DNA of 64,000 nt, taken from NCBI RefSeq assembly GCF_028502605.1, contig NC_079232.1:186001-250000 (forward strand), written 5' to 3'. Made by a program: the position numbers and the translations under genes. Origin of the DNA: Trichoderma breve. Taxonomy: Eukaryota > Ascomycota > Sordariomycetes > Hypocreales > Hypocreaceae. The notes beneath the pieces were generated by a model, which was given only the letters and a program-made list of their open reading frames with translations, made no database searches and was not told where the DNA came from. Shown piece by piece: positions 53,821 through 64,000 of the stretch; the stretch's first letter is position 1; every line of letters starts with the position of its first letter.

Positions 53821-55731
53821 ATGGCAACTCAAAAGGACAACCCAGATATTATTCACCTTGAAACCAACACGAACCAAGGTGATTCCAACTCCAAGAACAT
53901 CACCAGCGAAATCACCCCTGTTCCGAAACCAAACACCGACTCTTCTTTCACGGGAAGAGACAAAGCTGCCCAGTTTCTGAAGCAAGCCAACCAGGCTACC
54001 ATCATTGTCACTCCTAGCGAGAATGCTCGTGTCCTCCGCAAGATCGACCTTCACCTCCTCCCCATCATCCTCTTCGTCTACTGTCTCCAGTCACTCGACA
54101 AGACAACTCTCTCCTATGCGTCAGTCTTTGGCCTCATCGATGACACGCACTTGGAAGGCCAGGAGTTCTCATGGCTAGGCTCCGTGGTGTATGTGGCTCA
54201 GCTGGTGTTTCAGCCGCTGGTTGCCTATGCCCTGGTGAAGTTGCCCGTGGGCAAATTCTGTGCCACCATGGTGTTTTGCTGGGGAGCGGTGCTGTGCGGC
54301 ATGACGGCTGCGAAGAATTTCGGAGGTCTGATGGCCGCGAGATTATTGCTGGGAGCGTTTGAGGCTTCGGTTGGTAAGTATCTTTCCTTTCTCTCAAGTG
54401 ATAATGGCAGTTGTCGAATTGTGTTGGCTAACTGGTGTTAAATAGCCCCGACTTTTATTGCAGTCGTACAAATGTGGTACCGCAGAAAAGAACAGACGAC
54501 TCGAAACGCCTCCTGGTATGCAATGCTGGGAGTTGTCAACATGGTAAAGCCGCCACCGCAAGTCCACAACGTAAACTGGATAGCTTCTAATGATGATATA
54601 GCTCGGAAGTCTCCTCACATATGGCCTGGGTCACATCAAGTCCACCCTTCGACCCTATCAAATCATCTTCCTCTTTTGTGGCTGCATCACTGTTGCTTTT
54701 TCAATAATCATGTAGTAAGTGGAACAATACTCTCCTTTATCTAAACACGTATCTAACGAGTGACTAGCCTTTTCATGCCCGACTCCCCCATGGAGGCAAA
54801 GTTCCTCAAAGAAGACGAGAAACTCATCGCTATTGAACGTCTGCGAATGAACCAGATGGGTATTGGCTCCGGCGTCTGGAAATGGGAGCATGTTCGCGAA
54901 GCCATGCTGGACCCAAAGACGTGGCTCTGGACCTGTCTCATGCTTACCATCTCGTAAGTTTAATACAACTACCACTAGACTCAACAACAACACGACAACT
55001 AATATTGACGCTGTAATAGGATTCCCAGTGGTGGCATCTCTACCTTTGGTCCGCTCATCATTCAGTCCTTTGGCTTCAGCTCCTTCACCACGATCCTCTT
55101 CAATATCCCATTTGGCGCAGTCCAGATGATTGCTACACTTGGTGGTGCTTGGGTATCTGACAAGATACACATGAAGTCCGCCGTTCTCTTGTTCCTATGC
55201 CTTCCTCCCATTGCGGGCTGTGTCATCCTTCTCGTTACCGGCCGAGCTCCATCCGACCGAGCCGTTCTCCTGGTTGGCTACTACATCATCTCCGTCTACC
55301 CTGGCATTTCTCCTCTGATCTACTCCTGGTCAGGCCAGAACACTGCCGGCGATACCAAGCGCAAAGTGACTACCGGCATGCTCTTTGTGGGAGCGAGTGT
55401 CGGCAACATCATCGGCCCGCAGCTCTTCAAGCCCAGCGAGAAGCCGCGCTACGACCGCGGTTTGCGATCGAATCTTGCTCTTTTCGTGGTGTTGGCAGTC
55501 CTGATTGTTGCGGGTATGCTTTGGATCAAGGTCCTTAACACGCGGCAAGCGGCGAGACGGCGGGCGCTCGGCAAGTCAGAGGTGATCCGGGATCTTAGCA
55601 TGATGGACAGGAAGCGAGGCGATAATGAATACGACGAGGAGATTTTGAACATGGGTGATGATAATGTTGGGGACAAGGCGTTCGAAGACGTGACGGATTT
55701 GCAGAATGAGGATTTCATCTATGTTTATTGA
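53821..55731 (+). CDS. MFS transporter, anion:cation symporter (Dal5-like)
   Basis: Second ACS-family transporter of the window. Exons 53821-54373, 54446-54543, 54602-54714, 54768-54953 and 55020-55731 give 553 aa. Four GT-AG introns (72, 58, 53 and 66 nt) rejoin in frame, restoring FEASVAPTFIAVVQMWY and MYLFMPDSP across junctions. A roughly 75-residue hydrophilic N-terminus leads to TM1; the LQSLDKTTLSYAS motif is the ACS counterpart of the first MFS loop. The tail is long, charged and acidic. The start is the ATG following a 117-nt open stretch whose upstream frame has no better ATG. Its promoter is shared with the GH31 glycosidase, hinting at a sugar-acid or glycoside substrate, which is inference. 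Confidence 0.88.
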
Positions 55732-55911
55732 TACTTGTTAACGAGTGGGTATATTTATCCTAAGAAACTACCGATATGCCAAAATCTATTTATAATGTTT
55801 GAGTTGAAAAGTATGTACAAAATCTATATGGATTATGAATGCGTAATTGAGGCAGGATAAGTGACTCCCTAAAATGAATCATAATGAGCAGCACTCGCGG
55901 AATTCCTAATA

Positions 55912-58083
55912 CTAGGGAAATAGTCCCAGTGATGATGCATCGGCTTCATCGCCACTCAGGGGGGTAGTGCGGGCCCTATTCGACGGCATCTTCCGTGTGC
56001 CATCTCCGGTTATGCTGGTTGCGGCGCCCGTCCATTCAACCATGGTGGTGCCGCGGCGAAAGTGCGATGCCAAATGCTGGACCCTCTCGTCCCAGCTATG
56101 CATCTTGAGCTGGCAGAAGCCGCACACGCTCTCATATTTGTCTTGGCGATGCTGTAAGAGGTGGAGATTCGGCTTCCACCCGTCCCACTTTCGGCAGCGA
56201 TGGAACTTGTGTAGATGCTGCCATAAATGGTCCTTGCGAGTAAATGTTCGCTCTGACACGGGACGCTCGGCGCAGGATTGGAACTCGTGAGCTTGCAGAT
56301 GCTCCTCCGTTGGCGACGCCTGACCACAAAATATGCACTCGGGCTCACTGTGGTTGACGCGCCAAACAAGATGTGACTGTTCCTCTGGCAGAGGAACCTT
56401 GCATATCCAAGAGTCGAGGCCAGGGAGATGAATGGATCTCTCATGGCGCACCCAGTCATATTTCTTCTTGAAGCTCTGGCGGCAAAAGGTGCACTGAAAC
56501 ATGTGGGCCTTTCCACGCTCTGCCGTCACTCCCACAGCGGCCCTTGCATTGGATGAGCCGGCTATCAAGTCGCTGTCGCCGCCATGGATGGAACTATGCG
56601 CTGATAGGGAGAAGATGCCCGCATCGTCAGATTGATAGAAGGAAAAGGCAGACGATCCAGAGTTGGATGAACCCTCGTAACGACCCGTAGGTTGCTGGTT
56701 GAAGATGGCCGACTCGCTGCTGGCCGAGGAAGGGGCACCGTCGGTGGCATAATTGCCATCAAAGCTGTAGAGGTAAGCATCTCCCTCATCAACCTGGTTG
56801 GAAATGGCGTTCTCGATGGCTGATACCGAGACTGGCTCCTCATTTGGTGGTGAATGCCTCCAGCGCTCCATTGGTGACATGCCAGACAAGAATGTCTGTG
56901 GCATGGGAGATCCTTGAAGAAATACTTTGCTACTGTTGTTGAAGTGTGACTGTGCAGTCAGACGATGGCGGCGCCTAGCATTGGCGAACCAATTGATCAC
57001 CTGCGTCTTGCTGAGGCCGCTCTGCTCGGAAAGCATAGACTTTTCGTCTTCGGATGGGTACGGATGTTCTTGATGAGTGGCGAACCAGTTTCTCAGAACC
57101 CTCGTCTTCTTGACGGACCGAGTGCTGTTCCTCTTGTGAGAGACGGAAGACGATCGAGTTGCAGTTGGAGCAGTCTCTCGCTCAATGCGCCATTGCGTTG
57201 TCCCTTCGCGAGTAGTGGCATCGTCGACTTCCTCGCAGACACCGTGCAGATGGCCAATAACGGGGAGAACAGTCTCGTATGCATTGGCATCTCTCTTGCT
57301 TCGCTCAGCAAGACTGCAGTCACGGTAGAGGGCTACGCAACTAGAACAAGAGCTGACGGGGTTTGGGTTTGCCTCCGTGGTCTGGAGGATAAGGCACTGG
57401 AGCCGTTGGCGTTTACAGTAGGTGCAGGGCACAGGCGGCCGATGAGCGCCGTTTTTGATGAAGAACTCGTCGATGGCGTTGAGGGTCCTGGAGTTGTCTT
57501 GCAGTGACTGGTGCTGCTGCAGTTGAGGTTGAGCCTCAGTTGCCCAGAAATGTCCGATATCACTTAGAGGGCCCGGAGCAAGCGGAACCGGAGCAACACC
57601 GTCAAAGGGAGAGCCGGGGCCAGGGAAGACGCCGGAGTCGGTGTGGTCGGACCCCAGCTCGTACTGGAAGTCGGGGAAGCTGGAGCCTCCACCGGCCGGG
57701 CTCGCATACGGGCTGCCGGCATAGGGATCGGAGGGGGAGAAGAAGGGCGGCCCAAACTGGTCCATGGGGACCGGAGTCTGCAGCTGGCGGGGAAGCTGGT
57801 CTGAGGCCTGCTGGTGCTGGTCGAATGGGAATTGCTGCTGAGCCGGCGGTTCTGGTTGAGAGTGAGGGTGAGATTGAGAGCGAGAGATAACGTGAGGCTG
57901 GAGCTGGGGCTGGTGCTGGTGGTGCATGAGGCGGTGCTGATTCTCCATCTGATTCTCCATCGTCGCCCCCATCCCCGTCCGTCCTATCTCCATTCCCATC
58001 CCCATCTCCAAGCCAACGCCCGCCATGGCGAGATTGCCGACGTTGCCCCGATGCTCGTCCTCCAGATACAGGCCGTCCTCCAT
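55912..58083 (-). CDS. Homeodomain plus C2H2 transcription factor with extra Zn2Cys6-like cluster
   Basis: Large nuclear regulator, single exon, 723 aa. In order: a Gln/His/Met-rich N-terminus (1-200); a C6 cluster with fungal Zn2Cys6 spacing except for a long middle loop (C220, C223, C230, C246, C249, C256); a homeodomain of the KN/TALE class at about 322-376 with the recognition helix [14 protein letters not shown]; a Ser-rich linker; and C2H2-type fingers, the first at C531, C534, H547, H552, followed by less regular cysteine/histidine pairs to about residue 690. The start codon is ATG 58083; the frame extends two codons upstream without an ATG. Homeobox-C2H2 proteins are known in filamentous ascomycetes and often affect development. 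Targets unknown. Confidence 0.88.
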   Translation of the reverse strand: MEDGLYLEDEHRGNVGNLAMAGVGLEMGMGMEIGRTGMGATMENQMENQHRLMHHQHQPQLQPHVISRSQSHPHSQPEPPAQQQFPFDQHQQASDQLPRQLQTPVPMDQFGPPFFSPSDPYAGSPYASPAGGGSSFPDFQYELGSDHTDSGVFPGPGSPFDGVAPVPLAPGPLSDIGHFWATEAQPQLQQHQSLQDNSRTLNAIDEFFIKNGAHRPPVPCTYCKRQRLQCLILQTTEANPNPVSSCSSCVALYRDCSLAERSKRDANAYETVLPVIGHLHGVCEEVDDATTREGTTQWRIERETAPTATRSSSVSHKRNSTRSVKKTRVLRNWFATHQEHPYPSEDEKSMLSEQSGLSKTQVINWFANARRRHRLTAQSHFNNSSKVFLQGSPMPQTFLSGMSPMERWRHSPPNEEPVSVSAIENAISNQVDEGDAYLYSFDGNYATDGAPSSASSESAIFNQQPTGRYEGSSNSGSSAFSFYQSDDAGIFSLSAHSSIHGGDSDLIAGSSNARAAVGVTAERGKAHMFQCTFCRQSFKKKYDWVRHERSIHLPGLDSWICKVPLPEEQSHLVWRVNHSEPECIFCGQASPTEEHLQAHEFQSCAERPVSERTFTRKDHLWQHLHKFHRCRKWDGWKPNLHLLQHRQDKYESVCGFCQLKMHSWDERVQHLASHFRRGTTMVEWTGAATSITGDGTRKMPSNRARTTPLSGDEADASSLGLFP

Positions 58084-59762
58084 AGCCAAGATCGCGTAAT
58101 CGTCCGGCGTATGTAAGCTAGGCGCTCACCGTCTCACGACTCGCGGTCCGGCCTCAGCGACTCGCGGTCGCCTGTCTCGGAGTTTCCAATTGAGTGTCTC
58201 ACCAGCTCCACGGCCCGGATCTTGTGCAGCAGTCTCGTGTTACTGCTGCTGCTGTCACTGCTATCTGCCACTCGTACAGGGCTTCCAATCTTCTGCAGGC
58301 TAGCGGCCCAATCCCTCGTTAGTCTGCTCGATTCAACATGGATCGACTGTTTCGCAGCGCTTCGGTGCCTCTGGCCGGTGCTCAGCTCGGAGCCAGCAAA
58401 AGCATCCACGGGCTTCCAGCTTCGGCGCCTCGGTCCTTGTTGGCGGGTCTTCCGTTGGAGTCTCCGTCGGGGGTCCTTTTTTTCCCCCTTCAGCTGCTGT
58501 CCGAGCACAGGATTGCGGTTGGCGGAGGGCGGAGAAGGCGCACGCTTGGATGGTGAAAATGTTCAGCATCTGTTTTAGTCGTAGCAGGAGGGCGCTTTTT
58601 TCCTTTTTTTGGGGGTGCGGTATCGCGGGTAAGTGGGGGAGCACGTGCACGGTATCTGGCCAATGCGCCTTCCGCCTACAGACACTACAGACATGTACAG
58701 CGCTAAAAATACAGCGCTTCCTCAGGGCTCTGGAGGGTTCTAAAGCCGTTGGCGGCGATGCTCTACAGCGGGTGATTGCGCCTAATCGGCCGAGCGGCGC
58801 TTACAAACTCGTGTGAATGGATGCCCGATAATAGCACCCGTGGACATGGAACTTACCAGGTACCTGGGTACATGGGCATCTGGTGATTGTGACGATGCTA
58901 TCATTGATCCATGCGTACATTCGACTTGTACGGGGTTACTTACGCCTTCTTCTACATCTGAAGAGGGGCAATTGTGGCCTGAGGGAACTTGTATTTGTGA
59001 TCAAGCCTTCAATTGACCTCATGAGGCGCCTTCTCATGACAGCAAACAGCAGGGAGAAGCGTGTAGACGTATTTGATAGTACATGTCGTGTTAGGTATAT
59101 GTACATCTACGTGTACATGCGCACGAACGTAGCATCTCCGCCCACTGTTCCCAGTTTTACAGTGGGCAGACACGTCTCTTTACAGCGCCTTACAGCGCCT
59201 GACAGCATCGTACAGCGGCAATGCGCCTTCTCCTCCACATAAAGAGGGGCGGCACTCGACTTTATCGGCGCACCACCACATGTACCGGTACTTATCGGGT
59301 CCGATTACAGCACAAGGGAGGGAAAAAACGACATCCAAAGCACCATCAAAGAACATCAACAAGTCGAATTACAGCCAACCGGACAACAGAAACACTCCAG
59401 CGCATCGGAGTTTGTTCCGCTCACTCGCCAAGATTCACTCCCTGGTCCTTACCATCTTCGGTATCTCTTGCAGACTTGTCGTCACTAGCATCGAACGTTG
59501 CCGTCCATTGGCTCACGCTTGGAGCTGAAGCCGGCGCAAATAGGAGTTGGTTCCGGCTATGAATGGAGATGGTTGACACGAGGCCAAAGAAGCAAGCTGG
59601 AGCGAGTCAAGATACCTAACGCTACATATACCAGATAAAATCCCGTCGTTTTTTTGCCTTGGTTTGTTGTTTCTCGTCTGTCTAATCCATCTCACACTGC
59701 ATAACATCACATTCGCAACCTCATCTACATATCCCGCCCCTCTCTACAATACATACAAGACC
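58084..59762. other. Intergenic between homeodomain and lyase-fusion genes
   Basis: No supportable gene. The left 400 bases are probably the leader and promoter of the homeodomain gene. The region carries several TACAGCG motifs, including a 10-bp tandem array at 59181-59220. Confidence 0.5.
59181..59220. repeat. 10-bp tandem repeat, four units
   Basis: Consecutive decamers TACAGCGCCT, TACAGCGCCT, GACAGCATCG and TACAGCGGCA: two perfect copies and two degenerate ones in exact 10-bp phase. Related TACAGCGCT copies occur at 58696 and 58710, and TACAGCG at 58764. Confidence 0.7.
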
Positions 59763-62069
59763 ATGACTCGCCGCCCTGTCTACTTCAATCCAGCTGCCAA
59801 ATCATGGACCACGCCGTTAACAGATAGCCCAGAACTGGCATATCGCTTCCACTCACAACTACCGGCCTATTCGCAAACAAACTTGGTCCCTCTCAAGCAT
59901 CTCGCCGAGGAGTTGGGCGTTGGTGCCGTCCACCTCAAAGATGAGACATGTCGACTTGGGCTCCCCTCTTTTAAGATTCTGGGGGCCTCATGGGGCACAT
60001 TTCGAGCCACCGCCCAGCGACTTGGCCTTCCTCTCGATTCTTCTCTCGACTCCGTTAAGCAAGCACTGAAAAGCACCAAAATCAGTCTATACGCAGCCAC
60101 AGATGGTAACCATGGCCGTGCCGTTGCACGCATGGCATCCATCCTAGGCGTCACTTCGCAAATACATGTACCTGTTTCCATGCATAGCGGCACCATCGAT
60201 CTAATAAAGTCAGAGGGCGCTCATGTTGTCGTTTCGGATGGTTTCTATGACGCTGCTGTCGTCGACGCCCGAGTGGCAGCTACCCAAGACAAGACCGCCA
60301 TTGTTGTTCAAGACTACGCCTCCGGTGACTATGTTCAAATCCCACAGGCATGTGAAGCAGCCCTCACTTATCCATTAAAAGCCTGCTAATGTATCGTGTA
60401 GTGGATTGTGGATGGTTACCTCACCATGATGTTGGAAATCGATGGCCAACTGGGATCTACTACCCCTGACCTCGTCGTAGTACCCGTAGGCGTCGGCTCT
60501 TTTGCTCAGGCTGTAGTGACACACTTTAAAAAAGCGGGAAAGCAAACCACCGTCCTCACGGTCGAGCCTGATACATCCGCCAGCCTCTGGAAGAGTCTCA
60601 GGAGGGGTGAATCATCCACAACCTCGGAAAAGACACCTAGCATCATGGCGGGGTTGGATTGCGGGACCCCTTCATCTATCTCATGGGACATTCTCCGCCA
60701 CGGAGTGGATGCAAGCCTAACTGTTTCGGACTTTGAGGCTCATCAGGCTTGCAGCTATTTAATCTCTCAGGGCGTATCCGCAGGGCCTTGCGGTGCAGCA
60801 CCTATTGCTGCTCTCAGGAGACTGAGTTCTTCGGATAGAGAAACACTGGGTCTGACCAAGGATTCAGTTGTGGTTGTGTTTTGCACAGAGGGCCCAAGAG
60901 ACTATAGCATTCCTCATGATGTGGCGAGTGACGACCCTGTCGAGTTGACGCAAACTTTGGTCAGGATAAACTCTGCCAATCCCTCCATGGGATCTATTCC
61001 TGGCCCTGGAGAGACTGCAGTCGCCCGGTACATCTCTGCTTGGATGGAGCATCGTGATATTGAGGCTCACTGGATCGAGCCCACTCCAGGTCGGCCTTCT
61101 GTGGTAGGCGTCGCACGCGGATCGGGTGGTGGCAAGAGTCTTATGCTCAACGGCCACATCGACACTGTGACACTGGTGGGATATGAGGGAGATCCCCTCA
61201 ATGGCGACATCATAGACGGCAAGCTCTACGGTCGTGGAGCGGCTGATATGAAATGCGGCATCGCAGCCGCCATGGTCACCCTGGCCAACGCAAAACAGCA
61301 AGGCCTGAGTGGAGACGTGATTTTCACAGGGGTAGCAGACGAAGAGTTTGAGAGTATCGGTACGCAGCAGGTGTTGGAAGCAGGTTGGAGGGCCGATGGC
61401 GCCATTGTCAGCGAGCCGACCAACATGGATATCCTATACGCGCACAAAGGCTTCGTATGGTTCGAGGTGGATATCCATGGCCTAGCATCTCATGGCTCAA
61501 GGTACGATCTTGGTATCGATGCAATCTGCAAGGCAGGTTATTTCCTCGTTGAATTGGATAAACATGCAAGCAATCTGACGGCACAACCCGGCGATTCTGT
61601 TCTTGGACCGGGGAGCATACATGCTTCCATCATCAACGGTGGCGAAGAAGTCTCGTCCTATCCTGCATTCACGCAGATCCAGCTCGAGCGTCGGACTGTA
61701 AACGGCGAGACACCAGAAACAGTGACAAAGGAGCTAGAAAATATCCTTGACGGCCTGGTTAAGACAGTCCCAGACTTCAAGTACAGTCTCCGGACCACCT
61801 TTCACCGGTCATCTTTCAAGGCTGCTCTTGACCATCCCTTTTCGCAGCTCGTTCGAAAGCACGTAAGCGTCACATTGGGCGAGGAGCCTGTCATATCAGG
61901 GGCACCCTACTGGACAGATTCTGCACTGTTGGCCGATGCTGGTATTCCGACGTTGCTTTGGGGGCCAAAGGGAGAAGGGCTGCATGGGAAACTGGAATAT
62001 GCAGACGTCGAATCAATAAAGCAGGTCACAGAGACACTGACTGCAATTGCTGTCGAGTTTTGCAGCTAA
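59763..62069 (+). CDS. Fusion of diaminopropionate-ammonia-lyase-like PLP enzyme and M20 amidohydrolase
   Basis: Two enzymes in one 750-aa chain. Exons 59763-60347 and 60402-62069. Residues 1-365 are a fold-type II PLP enzyme: the Schiff-base lysine is K71 in LPSFKILGASW, then ATDGNHGRAVA (about 112-121), IPQWIVDGYLTMM and the phosphate loop PVGVGSFAQAV, all as in diaminopropionate ammonia-lyase. Residues 372-750 are a peptidase-M20 deacylase with its full metal set: H447 and D449 (NGHIDTV), D477 (GRGAADMK), catalytic E509/E510 (ADEEFE), E533 (SEPTN) and H723 (GLHGKLE). Bacterial ygeX and ygeY encode the same two activities side by side. The junction intron is of GC-AG type (CAG|GCATGT...GTGTAG|TGG); the GT alternative breaks frame. 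A plausible role is deacylation and deamination of N-acylated diamino acids, which is inference. Confidence 0.9.
60348..60401 (+). other. GC-AG intron
   Basis: 54-nt intron between CAG and TGG, 5' site GCATGT, branch region TGCTAATG, 3' site GTGTAG. Phase 0 and joining IPQ to WIVDGY are required for the conserved lyase sequence; a nearby GT (60352) would give the wrong phase. Confidence 0.8.
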
Positions 62070-62197
62070 CGTTTGACACTTGGTATATAAAGGGTAAAAC
62101 ACATAAAAACAATAGAAACATTCATATATGGAACATTTGCATTATTACACCATTGATTCACCAGCCTTCTTCCGACTCTCTTGTCCATCTCATAAAC

Positions 62198-63939
62198 TTA
62201 GGCGTACTCTTCAGCCTCAGCGGTCATCGCCTCCGTCTTTTCCGGTGGAATCGATGCTGTCAAGCCCAGAGAGGCAGCAATGGCAAACAGCCTTTCCTTC
62301 TCCTGCAGCGCGGTCTCATCACCAAAGACGCGATCCATATCCTCCAGCGTGCGGCCCTTAGTCTCAGGCACACAAAAGTATGTAAATACCAGGCCGATCA
62401 AGCAGAAAGCCGCAAAGAAGATGTATGTGCCCCACTTGAGAGTCTCAAGCATGTCGGGAGTGACAAGTCCAATAATGAAGTTGCACATCCAAGTTGAGCT
62501 GGTGGTGATAGCCATGGCCTTGGATCTGCTGCCCAGGTTGAAGATTTCCGAAGGGTACACCCATCCAATAGGAGCGAAGGAATAGGAGAAGTTAACGTCG
62601 TAGATGTAAATGAAAGCAATTGCAACCCCTCCTGGGACCTTGTGGTCGCCAAGGGCCGCGCCGTATTTGCCAACAATAGCTCCGACGATGATGAGGGAAA
62701 TAAACGTTCCAGTAGCACCGCACATGAGCAAAGGTCGTCTTCCAACTCGGTCGATGAGGAAGAGGGCAGGTAGGGTGCTCAGAGTGTTAACAATGCCATA
62801 AACTCCAGTCGCCAAAAGCGATGTGGTGTTTCCAGATAATCCCAGCTGTCCAAAGATAGTTGGCGCATAGTAGATCAAGGCGTTACATCCCTGGAACTGT
62901 TGCAAAAACATGATGGCACTTCCAATAAACACACGCTTGAAGCTGGGCCATGTTGATAGAAGACCGTAGTATTCGGAGAAGAAGAGGCTGACACCGCTCT
63001 TGCCGGGGTAGTGCTCTCGCGAATGAGCTTCGTCAAACATAACCTCGGCTTTGATAGAGAGATACTCTTCTCTTAGGGACTCGGAATCAGGATGGACGCG
63101 ACGGAGGCGGGCCAATGAGCGAAGGGCTGCTTCTTCGTTCTTTCGCATGAGGTAGAAGCGAGGGGACTCGGGATAGAAGATCATTCCAATGCCTAGGATA
63201 AGTGCAGGTACGATTTGCAAGGCGAATGGGACTCTCCATGCAGCTTGGCTCTGTCCAGTGCAACCGTTGGGGCCAACATCGTTTCGGGGGTCAAAGGTGG
63301 GCTTGTCAGGAGTGCCGCCTGAATAGGGAATATCGGGGGCACAACGGGTACCACCAATGTACTGGGTGCCGTATTCGAGCCAGTAGCTGACGAGAATACC
63401 CAGAGTGATGCTCACTGTAAAAGGAATTTTGTATCAGAAGATGGAATCGGTAGAATAGGTACGTGGAGTTCAGTATTTGAAACTTACACTGCTGTAGCAC
63501 AACAAGCGTTCCTCGGATACCAGCTGTAGAAACTTCCGACATATACATAGGCACAATCATAGTAAGCATACCAACTGCCAGACCAGCAATAGCTCGTCCT
63601 ACACTTCTTGTTACTAAAATCCGACCTGAAATGTTAAAGCATTCAAGACTTACCACCAAACAACATGCCGATTGAGGTTGCGCCTGACTGCAGAGCGGAT
63701 CCGAGAAGGAAAACCACAACAGCAGCCATCATTGAGCCCTTTCTACCAAAGCGATCCGCGATCGGACCATTCATCAAGGAACCAAACCATGCCGTCAGAA
63801 GCAGCGTAGAGACGAACCACCCCTTGAATCCACTGTCTAGATAGATCCTTGGGAAGAGCGCACCGAAATTCTCCATTCCCAGGACACCTGAGACAACACC
63901 TTGGTCATAGCCGAAGAGAAATCCTCCGAGAGAGGCAAA
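62198..63939 (-). CDS. MFS sugar transporter (5' part beyond the right edge)
   Basis: Plasma-membrane sugar porter (SP family, hexose-type). In-window exons 63939-63654, 63598-63488 and 63414-62198 encode about 537 residues; a further intron fills 64000-63940 exactly (GTAAGT at the edge, CATTAG at 63940), so the first coding exon lies outside. Family signatures: GYDQGVVSGVLGMENF in TM1, NGPIADRFGRKGSM, PESPRFYLMRK, the repeat motif LIDRVGRRPLL and PETKGRTLEDMD. For the middle intron I chose the TGTAG acceptor (intron 63653-63599) giving GGRAIAGLAVGM; an upstream CAG would insert nine residues (RILVTRSVG) in frame. Substrate unknown. Confidence 0.88.
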
Positions 63940-64000
63940 CTAATGTGTATTAGCGATGGTGTTGTTGATTCAGTCATGATAGCACATTTCATCAACTTAC

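Noticed and set aside
56965..57507. 180-codon plus-strand frame inside the homeodomain gene
   Set aside because: Antisense shadow of the homeodomain region, which has unmistakable conserved residues.
62198..62745. Second minus-strand frame and plus-strand frames over the sugar transporter
   Set aside because: Out-of-frame shadows; the transporter frame carries all family signatures.

Overview
The window is eukaryotic nuclear DNA from a filamentous ascomycete, most likely a Trichoderma species (Sordariomycetes, Hypocreales). Support comes from short GT-AG introns of mostly 50-100 nt with CTRAC/CTAAT-type branch points, compact genes on both strands, CT-rich leaders, Zn2Cys6 regulators, and a GH2 protein that closely resembles the Trichoderma exo-beta-D-glucosaminidase. 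I find 21 protein-coding genes I can support (one running off the right edge, one with an unresolved 5' end) and one tRNA. I see no rRNA, transposon or CRISPR. The genus is inferred from recognition of families, not from a database search.

Layout. 0.6-8.1 kb: a 14-TM drug-type MFS pump, tRNA-Asp(GTC), a TauD/Jlp1-type sulfonate dioxygenase and a MUP1-type methionine permease; the last two look like a sulfur-acquisition pair. 10.9-20.4 kb is housekeeping: an orphan 4-TM protein, the Fe-S scaffold CFD1, S-adenosylmethionine decarboxylase (SPE2) behind a long leader, NOP10 and NOB1 (both ribosome biogenesis, tail to tail). A 5.5-kb gene desert then precedes an AAAP-type amino-acid permease at 25.9 kb.

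28.5-36.9 kb: a family III CoA-transferase, a regulator with two Zn2Cys6 clusters, a quinone/trans-enoyl-reductase-type MDR protein, an enoyl-CoA hydratase and a DOPA-4,5-dioxygenase-like protein. This reads as a small acyl-CoA/aromatic catabolic or specialised-metabolite cluster. 37-42 kb is gene-poor, partly AT-rich, with a 29-bp minisatellite and a small orphan gene with very short introns.

42.1-55.7 kb: an ACS-family MFS transporter, secreted exo-beta-D-glucosaminidase (GH2), a Zn2Cys6 regulator, an intracellular GH31 alpha-glycosidase and a second ACS transporter sharing a bidirectional promoter with the GH31 gene. This suggests a sugar/oligosaccharide-use neighbourhood. 55.9-64 kb: a large regulator combining a Zn2Cys6-like cysteine cluster, a TALE-type homeodomain and C2H2 fingers; a 750-aa fusion of a PLP-dependent diaminopropionate-ammonia-lyase-like domain with an M20 amidohydrolase (the two halves correspond to the separate bacterial ygeX and ygeY genes); and the 3' part of an MFS sugar transporter.

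The most notable item is the lyase-M20 fusion at 59.8-62.1 kb, whose gene also uses a GC-AG intron.
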